Shown here one piece after another: positions 1 through 6,023 of a stretch of DNA of 7,630 nucleotides. Source of the stretch: SVQP01 sp045594705 (GTDB lineage: Bacteria > Bacillota > Clostridia > Oscillospirales > CAG-272); NCBI GenBank assembly GCA_045594705.1, contig JAZNZB010000107.1, positions 1 to 7,630 of the forward strand. Reading direction: 5' to 3'. The position numbers were made by a program, and so were the translations under genes. The notes under the pieces were generated by a model that searched no databases, was not told where the DNA came from, and was given only the letters and a program-made list of their open reading frames with translations. How positions within the stretch are numbered: the first letter of the stretch is position 1; each line of letters opens with the position of its first letter.

Positions 1-60
1 CGACGCTTTTTTGTGCGAAACAACAAGAGCATTTTGCCTCGTTGCACGTGTCACATACAG

Positions 61-89
61 TTGACAAATATTTTTGAATGATGTATAAT
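61..89 (+). promoter_or_regulatory. Consensus sigma-A promoter of mnmE
   Basis: The -35 box TTGACA (61-66) and the -10 box TATAAT (84-89) both match the housekeeping consensus exactly and are separated by the optimal 17 bp. Transcription should begin near 95-97, leaving a leader of about 30 nt before the mnmE start, with a GAGGT ribosome binding site at 114-118. This implies that mnmE has its own strong constitutive promoter rather than relying only on read-through from an upstream operon. Start of transcription is inferred, not seen. Confidence 0.9.
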
Positions 90-124
90 GAAACTGATAT
101 ATTATGCAAGGTTGAGGTACGGAT

Positions 125-1522
125 ATGATGACGGATACCATAGCGGCGATCAGTACGCCGTACGGTAAGGGCGGCGTTGCGCTGATACGTGTCAGCGGCG
201 AGCGTGCCGTGGAGATTGCCGAGCGGGTGTTTTTGCCTGCGGGAGGCAAACGCCTTGGTGAGTTGAGTGCTAATTCTATGACCTACGGCCGCATTGTGGA
301 CGCCTCGGACGGAGGTGTGCCTATCGATGACGGTATGGCGGTAGTGTTTTATGCGCCGCATTCGTTTACGGGCGAGGATACGGTGGAGATCACCTGTCAC
401 GGCGGTGTTCTGGTTACGCAAAGCGTGCTGACCTGCCTGTTAGCCGCGGGCGCAAGACCTGCCATGGCGGGAGAATTTACCAAGCGCGCATTTATCAACG
501 GTAAGCTGGGGCTTTCGGCTGCCGAGGCTTTGGGCAATCTGCTTGAAGCGGGCACCAGAGAGCAAATGCTTCTTTCGGGCGCGGGCATGCGCGGCGGGCT
601 CAGCAAAAAAACCAATGAAATATACGATGAACTTTGTATGGTGCTCTCCAGCATTTTTGCACGCATCGATTATCCCGACGAGGATCTGGCTGATATGAGC
701 CGTGAGCAGATGCGCGACGCTTTGGTGGATGCGCTTGCAAAAACCGAGGCCTTGGCGGCAACCTATCGCACAGGTCACGCGGTAGCCGAGGGCATTCCCA
801 CAGTTATCTGCGGACGAGCCAACAGCGGAAAAAGCTCGCTTTACAACCGCATCGTGGGCAGGGAAGCGGCTATTGTGACCGACATTGCAGGCACCACGCG
901 CGACGTGCTGACCGAGACAGCGGCCATCGGACGTGTGACCGTGCGCTTGCACGACACGGCGGGCTTGCGCGACTCCGACGACCGCGTAGAGCAGATCGGC
1001 GTGCAAAGAGCTCTGGAGCATCTGGAGAGTGCCGAGCTGGTGTTGGCGGTATTTGACGCTTGCGTGCCGCCGACCGACGAGGACGACGATCTTTTGCATA
1101 AGCTTTCAAATCACGCAGGCTGCGTGATTTGCGTGATCAATAAAACCGATGCCGCAAGTGCACAGCAGGTGCAGGCGCTTAGTGCAAGACTCAAAGCGTG
1201 CACGTCCTGCACGGTCAGTCTCTCTGCCAAAACGGGCGATGGCTTTGATGCCTTGGTAAACGCGGTCAATCAACGCTTTATTGACGGCGCGATCGATCTG
1301 CGTCATGATGCCGTGGTGGCAAACGCACGCCAGCATGCGGCTCTGATCGCGGCCATGGAGCGCATCGATCAAGCGATTGCCGCCATTGATACGGGCCTGC
1401 CGGTCGATCTTTGCTGCTCGGACGTAGAGCAGGCAGCGGCAGCCGTGGCCGAGGTGGATGGCAGGGCCGTTTCCGAGGACGTGGTTGCGGGCATTTTTGC
1501 ACATTTTTGCGTAGGGAAATAA
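125..1522 (+). CDS. mnmE: tRNA uridine-5-carboxymethylaminomethyl(34) synthesis GTPase MnmE
   Basis: MnmE works with MnmG in the cytoplasm to place the (carboxymethyl)aminomethyl group on C5 of wobble uridine 34 of certain tRNAs, using GTP hydrolysis and methylene-tetrahydrofolate. The 465 residues match the family length. The N-terminal folate-binding domain opens with DTIAAISTPYGKGG (4-17). An inserted G domain carries G1 GRANSGKSS (230-238), the G2 switch region with GTTRD (256-260), G3 DTAG (277-280), G4 NKTD (339-342) and G5 SAK (367-369). The protein ends in the diagnostic FCVGK (461-465), whose Cys462 is the conserved catalytic-site cysteine. In G1 the usual proline (GxPNxGKS) is Ala232. 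GAGGT at 114-118 lies 6 nt before the first ATG and 9 nt before a second adjacent ATG at 128, so either could be used. The gene is not followed by mnmG, its common partner in bacteria; a reductase follows after 215 bases. Confidence 0.98.
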   Translation: MMTDTIAAISTPYGKGGVALIRVSGERAVEIAERVFLPAGGKRLGELSANSMTYGRIVDASDGGVPIDDGMAVVFYAPHSFTGEDTVEITCHGGVLVTQSVLTCLLAAGARPAMAGEFTKRAFINGKLGLSAAEALGNLLEAGTREQMLLSGAGMRGGLSKKTNEIYDELCMVLSSIFARIDYPDEDLADMSREQMRDALVDALAKTEALAATYRTGHAVAEGIPTVICGRANSGKSSLYNRIVGREAAIVTDIAGTTRDVLTETAAIGRVTVRLHDTAGLRDSDDRVEQIGVQRALEHLESAELVLAVFDACVPPTDEDDDLLHKLSNHAGCVICVINKTDAASAQQVQALSARLKACTSCTVSLSAKTGDGFDALVNAVNQRFIDGAIDLRHDAVVANARQHAALIAAMERIDQAIAAIDTGLPVDLCCSDVEQAAAAVAEVDGRAVSEDVVAGIFAHFCVGK

Positions 1523-1533
1523 TATGTGAAGCG

Positions 1534-1644
1534 CGAATTTTTGTCTGTCATCCTTGAGCAAGCATTCCCATTTTTAGGATTCTTCGCTGCGCTCAAGAAT
1601 GACAAAAATGGGAATGCGCCGCGAAGGATCTTGACAAAAATTCG
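1534..1644. repeat. Nested hairpin repeat, copy A
   Basis: This 111-nt palindromic element starts 11 nt after the mnmE stop codon. Four helices nest inside one another: CGAATTTTTGTC (1534-1545) with 1633-1644, 12 of 12 paired; ATCCTT (1550-1555) with 1624-1629; GCATTCCCATTTTT (1562-1575) with 1604-1617, 14 of 14 paired; and ATTCTT (1579-1584) with 1595-1600. Positions 1547-1633 match copy B (6051-6137) at 85 of 87 bases, but the outermost arms differ in sequence. A motif close to GTCATCCTTGAGC appears once on the plus strand (1547) and again in inverted form in the centre (rc of 1591-1603). It could act as an mRNA 3'-end stabiliser or an attenuator between mnmE and the reductase. There is no T-run, so a classic terminator is not supported. 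Dispersed repeats of this general type are, to my recollection, common in gut Clostridia. Confidence 0.9.
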
Positions 1645-1737
1645 GATGATTCCCGAGCGCACAATATAAAGCTCCCGCCGCGCGTGCAAAACGATTTTGT
1701 AAGGAAATAAAAAATATTTATACATAGGAGAAGTGTT

Positions 1738-3804
1738 ATGAATCAACAAACTGATCCCAAGTACCAAGCGTTATTTACGCCCTGGAAGATCGGCAACGTC
1801 GAGATCAAAAACCGCATCGTTATGTGTCCTATGGGCGGCACGTCGCTGTTCGGTTGGTTTGAGCTGACAGGCTGCCACTTTGACAAGGAGGCTGCAAAGC
1901 TGTTTCTGGAGCGTGCCGACAACAACGTCGGTCTGATCATCCCCGGCATTGCGCCCGTGCGTGATACCTTCTGGGGCAAGTGGCTGTGGCAGAACCCTAA
2001 GATGTTTGAGGATCTTAAGGAATTTATGGACGAGATCCACAAGTCGGGTGCAAAGCTGTTCATCCAGCTGACCGCAGGCATGGGCCGTTCCTGGGCAATC
2101 ACCGATCTGATCGCGCCTCTGCACAAGAACAAGCTGACCCGCGCGCTGATCAAGCCTGTGATCGATACCTCGCACGAGCTTGCCAGCCCCAGCCCTCAGC
2201 CCTCGAGATGGGCGCACGATATCATCTGCCCCGAGATCACGGTAGAGCAGATCCATGAGATCATCGAGGCCTTTGCCAAGACCGCAAAGCTTTGCAAGGA
2301 CGCGGGCGTGGACGGCGTGGAGGTGCACGCGGTGCACGAGGGCTATTTGCTTGACCAGTTCTCCATAGAATTCTTCAACAAGCGTACCGACGAATACGGC
2401 GGCAGCTTTGAAAACCGCTATCGCTTCGCAGCCGAGATCGTCAAGGCGATCAAGGAAAAGTGCGGTGCGGATTATCCCGTCTCTCTGCGTTATTCGGTGG
2501 AATCCAAGATGAAGGGCTTTTGCGAGGGTGCAATGCCGGGCGAAGACTACGTTGAGGTAGGCCGCAGCATGGAAGAGAGCGAAAAGGCAGTCAAGTTCCT
2601 GCAGGATGCGGGTTACGACATGCTCAACGCGGACAACGGTACCTACGACTCCTGGTACTGGGCACATCCGCCGATGTACATGCCCGAAAACTGCAACCTT
2701 GAGGATGTGGCACATATCAAGCAGTTTGTGGATATCCCCGTGGTTTGCGCGGGCAGAATGGATTCTGAGGTGGCTGCCAAGGCGATTGCCGAGGGCAAGA
2801 TCGACGGTATGGGCGTGGCTCGTCAGTTCCTGGTTGACCCCGAGTGGGTGACCAAGCTGATCGAGGACAGAATCGAGGACATCAAGCCCTGTATCTGCTG
2901 CCATGCGGGCTGCTTTAACTTCTCCCGCTCCAAGGGTCATGCAAACACGCAGGATCTGACCGATACCATGGGGCTTTCCCGTTGCGCGCTCAATCCTCAG
3001 ACCATGCAGTCTAAAAAATATCACATCGAGCCCGCCAAGAAGCAAAAGAAGATCGCCGTCATCGGCGGCGGTATCGGGGGTATGGAGGCGGCTATCGTTT
3101 GTGCGAAGCGCGGCCATAAGGTCACGCTGTACGAAAAGAGCGACAAGCTGGGCGGCGTGTTCATCGCAGCCGCAGCCCCCTCCTTCAAGGAAAAGGACCG
3201 CGATCTGATCGCGTGGTATATCCGTGAGATGGCAAAGCATCCCATCGAGATCAAATTCAACACAGAAGTCAAGGATGTGAAGTCCTTAGATGCCGACGAG
3301 ATCATCGTGGCAACCGGTGCCGTGGCAAAGAGAATTCCGATCCCGGGCGTAGAGCGTTCGATCGAGGCAGTTGACTTCCTGCTTGGCAACAAGACGGTTG
3401 GCGACAAGGTCGTGGTCATCGGCGGCGGCTTGACCGGCTGCGAGATCGCATACGAGCTGTACCTGCAGGGCAAAAAGCCCACCATTGTGGAAATGCAGGA
3501 CGACCTGAACACCACCAAGGGCATCTGCCTTGCAAACACCTCTTATCTGCGTGACTTCTTCAAGACCAACCAAGTACCCGTGCTGCTGGAGACCGGTGTC
3601 AGCGAGATCACCGACAAGGGCGTTGTGGTCAAGCACAAGGATGGCTCGACCGAGGCGATCGAGGCGGATTCGGTCATTCTCTCGGTTGGCTATAATCCCG
3701 CACCCGTGGCAACCAAGGGCGTGCACGTGATCGGTGACGCCAAGGCGGTTGGCAACCTGCGTACTGTAATTTGGGGCGCTTGGGACGTGGCAATGAAGCT
3801 GTAA
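1738..3804 (+). CDS. FAD/FMN, [4Fe-4S] NADH:flavin oxidoreductase of the enoate reductase / 2,4-dienoyl-CoA reductase type
   Basis: The protein is a 688-residue old-yellow-enzyme fusion predicted to reduce an activated C=C bond with NAD(P)H. The N-terminal FMN TIM barrel (about 10-375) contains VEVHAVHEGYLLDQF (194-208), NKRTDEYGGSFENR (214-227), YDSWYWAHPPMY (303-314, likely active-site His/Tyr) and CAGRM (337-341). Cysteines C385, C388, C392 (CxxCxxxC) and C416 should bind [4Fe-4S]; the C392-C416 gap is longer than I recall for E. coli FadH. A first dinucleotide fold starts at VIGGGIGGMEAA (441-452), a second at VIGGGLTGCE (560-569), and VIGDA (664-668) is the usual FAD-binding end. Length fits clostridial enoate reductases and BaiCD/BaiH. 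AGGAG at 1726-1730 lies 7 nt before the ATG. No other bile-acid gene is nearby, so a bai role is not indicated. Two aconitase X genes follow, suggesting that its substrate is their dehydration product (inference). Exact substrate unknown. Confidence 0.95.
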   Translation: MNQQTDPKYQALFTPWKIGNVEIKNRIVMCPMGGTSLFGWFELTGCHFDKEAAKLFLERADNNVGLIIPGIAPVRDTFWGKWLWQNPKMFEDLKEFMDEIHKSGAKLFIQLTAGMGRSWAITDLIAPLHKNKLTRALIKPVIDTSHELASPSPQPSRWAHDIICPEITVEQIHEIIEAFAKTAKLCKDAGVDGVEVHAVHEGYLLDQFSIEFFNKRTDEYGGSFENRYRFAAEIVKAIKEKCGADYPVSLRYSVESKMKGFCEGAMPGEDYVEVGRSMEESEKAVKFLQDAGYDMLNADNGTYDSWYWAHPPMYMPENCNLEDVAHIKQFVDIPVVCAGRMDSEVAAKAIAEGKIDGMGVARQFLVDPEWVTKLIEDRIEDIKPCICCHAGCFNFSRSKGHANTQDLTDTMGLSRCALNPQTMQSKKYHIEPAKKQKKIAVIGGGIGGMEAAIVCAKRGHKVTLYEKSDKLGGVFIAAAAPSFKEKDRDLIAWYIREMAKHPIEIKFNTEVKDVKSLDADEIIVATGAVAKRIPIPGVERSIEAVDFLLGNKTVGDKVVVIGGGLTGCEIAYELYLQGKKPTIVEMQDDLNTTKGICLANTSYLRDFFKTNQVPVLLETGVSEITDKGVVVKHKDGSTEAIEADSVILSVGYNPAPVATKGVHVIGDAKAVGNLRTVIWGAWDVAMKL

Positions 3805-3808
3805 AATG

Positions 3809-3858
3809 CGTAGGGGCGACCTGCGGTCGCCCGCGGGCGCACACAGTGCGCCCCTACG
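3809..3858. repeat. GTAGGGG-type twin-hairpin palindromic element 1
   Basis: This 50-bp element begins 4 nt after the reductase stop codon. Perfect 10-bp terminal inverted repeats CGTAGGGGCG (3809-3818) and CGCCCCTACG (3849-3858) enclose two perfect local hairpins: GGGCGACC (3814-3821) with GGTCGCCC (3825-3832), and GGGCGCAC (3835-3842) with GTGCGCCC (3846-3853), each with a 3-nt loop. The terminal arms overlap the local hairpins, so two folds compete (one long palindrome or two stems). It lies inside the presumed operon and lacks a T-run, so it is more likely an mRNA processing or stabilising site, or an inserted repeat, than a full terminator. Confidence 0.88.
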
Positions 3859-3875
3859 ATTGAATTTAGATGATG

Positions 3876-3881
3876 AAAGGA
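3876..3881 (+). promoter_or_regulatory. Ribosome binding site that sets the aconitase X large-subunit start
   Basis: AAAGGA lies 9 nt before the ATG at 3891. The in-frame ATG codons at 3870 and 3873 have no purine-rich site before them, so 3891 is preferred. It also puts the conserved LTKEQQAILDG stretch right at the N terminus, as I recall for the family. Confidence 0.75.
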
Positions 3882-3890
3882 TATACGTCT

Positions 3891-5168
3891 ATGATACTGA
3901 CAAAAGAACAACAGGCAATTCTGGACGGTGAGAAGGGCGAGACCATGGCCAAGGTCATGATGACGCTGGTTATGTACGGTGACGCGGTTGAGGCCGAAAA
4001 GTTAGTGCCCATTACCTCCAAGTATAACCACCTTGTGACCTCGTTTGGTCTGAAGGTCATGTCTCCCGTGTACGATCTGATGCAGCAGCTGCTGGATGCA
4101 GGCGTGGTGTCTGATCAGAAATTCTCGGTTGACCCCAGACCTCTGGACAAGAACGTACCCGCAAACGTACTGCAGAATTTTGTATTCAATAAGTTCATGT
4201 ACACCAAGCAGGATTTCTATGAGGAGCAGCTGCACAAGCTGGGTCTGATGGACGACAAGGCATTTTCCTGTACCTGCTATATGGACGAGGTGGGCAACAA
4301 GCCGGGCAAGGGCGACGTGCTTTCCTGGGCGGAGTCCTCTGCTGTGGTGTATGCAAACTCGGTGTTGGGTGCAAGATGTAACCGTAACTCGGGCATCATT
4401 GATATCATGGGCTCGATCGTGGGCTACGTGCCTTACTTTGGCCTGCTGACCGACGAGGGCAGAAAGGCTACCTGGGTGATCAAGGTGCAGACCACCAAGA
4501 AGCCCGAGGCGCAGCTGCTGGGCTCGGCCATCGGTATGAAGGTCATGGAGGACGTGCCTTACGTGGTTGGCCTTGATCAGTGGATCGGCACAGAGCTTGA
4601 CGATGCCGCTTGCGCATACCTCAAGGACTTTGGCGCGGCAACCGCATCCAACGGCGCAGTCGGACTTTACCACATCGCAAATCTGACCCCCGAGGCCGTG
4701 GAGCTTGGTGAGGCTCTGATCGCCGAGGGCGCAAAGGAATATATCATCGACGACGCTGAGCTGCAGCGCGTGCAGGACAATTATCCCGTCATGTGGAAGA
4801 ACGCGGATGCAACCCCCAAGCTCTGCTTTGTCGGCTGCCCGCACCTGTCCTTGGAGCAGCTCAAGACCTGGACCGACAACATCGAGGCAGCTTTGGCCGC
4901 AAACGGACAGAAGAAGGTGGTCATTCCCACGGTTCTGACCGCAGCACCCGCTGTGCTGGAGGCGTTCAACCAGACCGATTACGCCGCAAGACTCAAGGCA
5001 ACAGGCGTCATCACCTCGTATATCTGCCCCTTAATGTATATGAATAATCCGCTTTGCAAAAAGATGCCGGTCATCACCTCATCCAACAAGCTGCGCACCT
5101 ATACCAGCTCGAGATATTACAGAGACGAGGAAATTTTGCAGGCTATTACGGGAGGTAAAAAGGCATGA
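3891..5168 (+). CDS. Aconitase X catalytic (large) subunit, DUF521 family
   Basis: Aconitase X large subunits carry the Fe-S dehydratase core of a two-part enzyme. Characterised members are cis-3-hydroxy-L-proline dehydratase in bacteria and mevalonate-5-phosphate dehydratase in archaea. With the 3891 start the protein has 425 residues. Visible family signatures are LTKEQQAILDGEKGE (3-17), CTCYMDEVGN (127-136), WAESSAVVYANSVLGAR (146-162), the YFGLLTDEGR stretch (182-191), VGCPHLSLEQL (314-324) and SYICPLMY (376-383). Eight cysteines are present, and C127/C129, C316 and C379 lie in motifs suited to cluster binding; the exact ligands are not assigned. The final ATGA overlaps the small-subunit start by 4 bases, so the two chains are translationally coupled and should form a complex in the cytoplasm. 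An in-frame ATG at 3870 would add 7 residues but lacks a ribosome site. Substrate unknown. No proline reductase or racemase is nearby to support hydroxyproline use, and the neighbouring reductase argues for a product 2-enoate (inference). Confidence 0.95.
   Translation: MILTKEQQAILDGEKGETMAKVMMTLVMYGDAVEAEKLVPITSKYNHLVTSFGLKVMSPVYDLMQQLLDAGVVSDQKFSVDPRPLDKNVPANVLQNFVFNKFMYTKQDFYEEQLHKLGLMDDKAFSCTCYMDEVGNKPGKGDVLSWAESSAVVYANSVLGARCNRNSGIIDIMGSIVGYVPYFGLLTDEGRKATWVIKVQTTKKPEAQLLGSAIGMKVMEDVPYVVGLDQWIGTELDDAACAYLKDFGAATASNGAVGLYHIANLTPEAVELGEALIAEGAKEYIIDDAELQRVQDNYPVMWKNADATPKLCFVGCPHLSLEQLKTWTDNIEAALAANGQKKVVIPTVLTAAPAVLEAFNQTDYAARLKATGVITSYICPLMYMNNPLCKKMPVITSSNKLRTYTSSRYYRDEEILQAITGGKKA
5151..5156 (+). 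promoter_or_regulatory. Strong ribosome binding site inside the large-subunit gene for the overlapping small subunit
   Basis: GGAGGT lies 8 nt before the ATG at 5165. It is inside the end of the large-subunit reading frame, and the ATGA junction at 5165-5168 joins stop and start, so equal production of both subunits is expected. Confidence 0.85.
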
Positions 5169-5608
5169 GAGAATTCAAGGGTAGAGTGGTCACCCCCGGC
5201 CAGGTCACGGCCGAGGCACTTGTGAGCACGCAGGGATTTAATACGCTGGCATCCTTCCAGATGGCGCTGCAGTTTGGCGATAAGCAGGTCAAGTGCGGCG
5301 ACCAGAATAACACAGATATTCACGGCAAGCCCATGATCGGCAAGGCACTCTGCCTGCCGCAGACCATCGGCTCCACCACGGGCGGCCTTGTGCTGTATTG
5401 CGCGTGCGCCATGGAAAAGAGCCCTGCTTGCATGCTGTTTGCAAACCATATCGACTCTCTGGCAGCCGCAGGCGCGGTGCTGGCCGACGTTTGGGTCGAG
5501 GGCGTCAGCATGCCTGTTGTGGATTGCCTTGGCGATGAGTTTCTCGCTTACGTCAAGGACGGCATGACGGTCACCGTCAAAGAGGACGGCGTGGTCGTTG
5601 TAGAGTAA
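5165..5608 (+). CDS. Aconitase X swivel (small) subunit, DUF126 family
   Basis: This 147-residue protein is the swivelling-domain partner of the preceding large subunit and completes the dehydratase active site. In the aconitase fold this domain supplies a catalytic serine. Family marks are the opening FKGRVVTPGQVTAEALV (4-20), HGKPMIGKALCLPQTIGSTTGG (spanning 53-74), ANHIDSLAAAGAVLADVW (93-110), MPVVD (116-120) and the closing beta-hairpin KDGMTVTVKEDG (131-142). Ser70 in GST is the likely catalytic serine. The second serine I expect in the usual GSxxGS loop is Gly74 here. Six cysteines (44, 63, 79, 81, 89, 121) are many for a small domain. The gene overlaps the large subunit by 4 bases and is followed 25 nt later by a strong terminator, so it is the last gene of the operon. 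Confidence 0.95.
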   Translation: MREFKGRVVTPGQVTAEALVSTQGFNTLASFQMALQFGDKQVKCGDQNNTDIHGKPMIGKALCLPQTIGSTTGGLVLYCACAMEKSPACMLFANHIDSLAAAGAVLADVWVEGVSMPVVDCLGDEFLAYVKDGMTVTVKEDGVVVVE

Positions 5609-5633
5609 ACAACAAAAAATAGTATAAGAAAAT

Positions 5634-5666
5634 CTCCTCCTTGCCTTGGCAGGGAGGAGGTTTTTT
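5634..5666 (+). terminator. Rho-independent terminator of the reductase/aconitase X operon
   Basis: CTCCTCCTTGCC (5634-5645) pairs with GGCAGGGAGGAG (5648-5659). All positions are complementary with one G-U, giving an 11-bp stem on a 4-base CTTG loop. A run of six T (5661-5666) follows after one G. It begins 25 nt after the small-subunit stop. This is the only canonical terminator seen in the window. Confidence 0.95.
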
Positions 5667-5669
5667 GGT

Positions 5670-5720
5670 TATACACATATTTGCAGGGGACAGCGCCCTC
5701 GACGTCCCGAGTTGCCCGAC
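5670..5720 (+). repeat. 51-bp direct repeat, left copy
   Basis: The segment starts TATACACATATTTGCAGGGG and ends GAGTTGCCCGAC. It recurs at 5966-6016 with 50 of 51 identical bases (A against G in the GGGGAC[A/G]GCGCCC stretch). It contains a short GGGAC/GTCCC inverted repeat. The left copy begins 3 nt after the T-run of the operon terminator. Confidence 0.92.
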
Positions 5721-5724
5721 GACG

Positions 5725-5812
5725 ATGCATTTTCGCATCTTTCGGCGCGCTTTCGCTTGCAAGATTTGTATCTTGCTTTGCAAAATCACACCAAAATCTA
5801 TCAAAAATGCAT
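5725..5812. repeat. Stem-loop segment between the direct repeats
   Basis: ATGCATTTT (5725-5733) is perfectly complementary to AAAATGCAT (5804-5812). Inside it, GCAAGAT (5759-5765) pairs with ATCTTGC (5770-5776) across a TTGT loop. Alternative pairing GATGC/GCATC (5724-5728 with 5735-5739) is possible. It may be the left half of a structured element whose right half is 5832-5940. Confidence 0.55.
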
Positions 5813-5831
5813 TCGCCGGCGGGTGCGAGCA

Positions 5832-5940
5832 GTTTTGACGCAGCAGATTTATTCGAGTCCAAAAGCTTTTCCCGCAGGGCATATAGGCAATATGTCCAAG
5901 GGGAAAGATGCAGGAATCGGAGAAATCTGCACGTCAAAAC
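5832..5940. ncRNA. Possible structured RNA or palindromic element, about 109 nt
   Basis: Four successive helices share one axis: GTTTTGACG (5832-5840) with CGTCAAAAC (5932-5940); GCAGATTT (5843-5850) with AAATCTGC (5923-5930); CTTTTCCC (5866-5873) with GGGGAAAG (5900-5907, one G-U); and GGGCATAT (5877-5884) with ATATGTCC (5890-5897, one G-U), closed by a 5-base loop AGGCA. The symmetric nesting with small internal loops looks like a selected RNA or DNA structure. I see no clear promoter, and I do not match it to a known RNA family. It could equally be the body of a non-autonomous mobile repeat. Confidence 0.45.
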
Positions 5941-5965
5941 CAACTTGGTTCGGCTCCCGTTCGGC

Positions 5966-6016
5966 TATACACATATTTGCAGGGGACGGCGCCCTCGACG
6001 TCCCGAGTTGCCCGAC
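5966..6016 (+). repeat. 51-bp direct repeat, right copy
   Basis: This is the second copy of the 5670-5720 repeat, in the same orientation, with 50 of 51 bases identical. The two copies bracket 245 bases of structured, non-coding DNA. The right end runs within 8 bases of the nested palindrome at 6024. Confidence 0.92.
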
Positions 6017-6023
6017 ACCCCGA

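Noticed and set aside
1..12. T-run at 7-12 after CGACGC as the end of an upstream terminator
   Set aside because: Only the right half would be in the window; the pairing arm cannot be seen, so it is not listed.
1631..1670. TTGACA (1631-1636) with TATAAA (1665-1670) as a reductase promoter
   Set aside because: The spacer is 28 bp, far too long, and the TTGACA overlaps the outer arm of the repeat. No acceptable -35 lies 17 bp before TATAAA.
1697..1724. TTGTAA / TATACA as a reductase promoter
   Set aside because: Transcription would start at about 1731, downstream of the AGGAG site at 1726-1730, so the message would lack its ribosome site.
1369..1767. Open frame on the minus strand running through copy A, and a similar one at 5849-6163 through copy B
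   Set aside because: Both overlap the repeat, lack a ribosome site, and share protein sequence only because they translate the same 87-base repeat. The first also overlaps the ends of mnmE and the reductase gene. Treated as spurious.
1771..3240. 489-codon open frame antisense to the reductase
   Set aside because: It is a long shadow frame produced by GC-rich codon use of a well-supported enzyme gene. Its composition is rich in His, Leu and Arg with no motif.
1738..3804. Bile-acid BaiCD/BaiH assignment for the reductase
   Set aside because: Fold and length fit, but no other bai gene is nearby and the partner genes are aconitase X, so only the broad family is assigned.
5670..6016. CRISPR array
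   Set aside because: There are only two repeat copies, 51 bp long and 245 bases apart, with internal palindromes and no cas gene; this is not CRISPR architecture.
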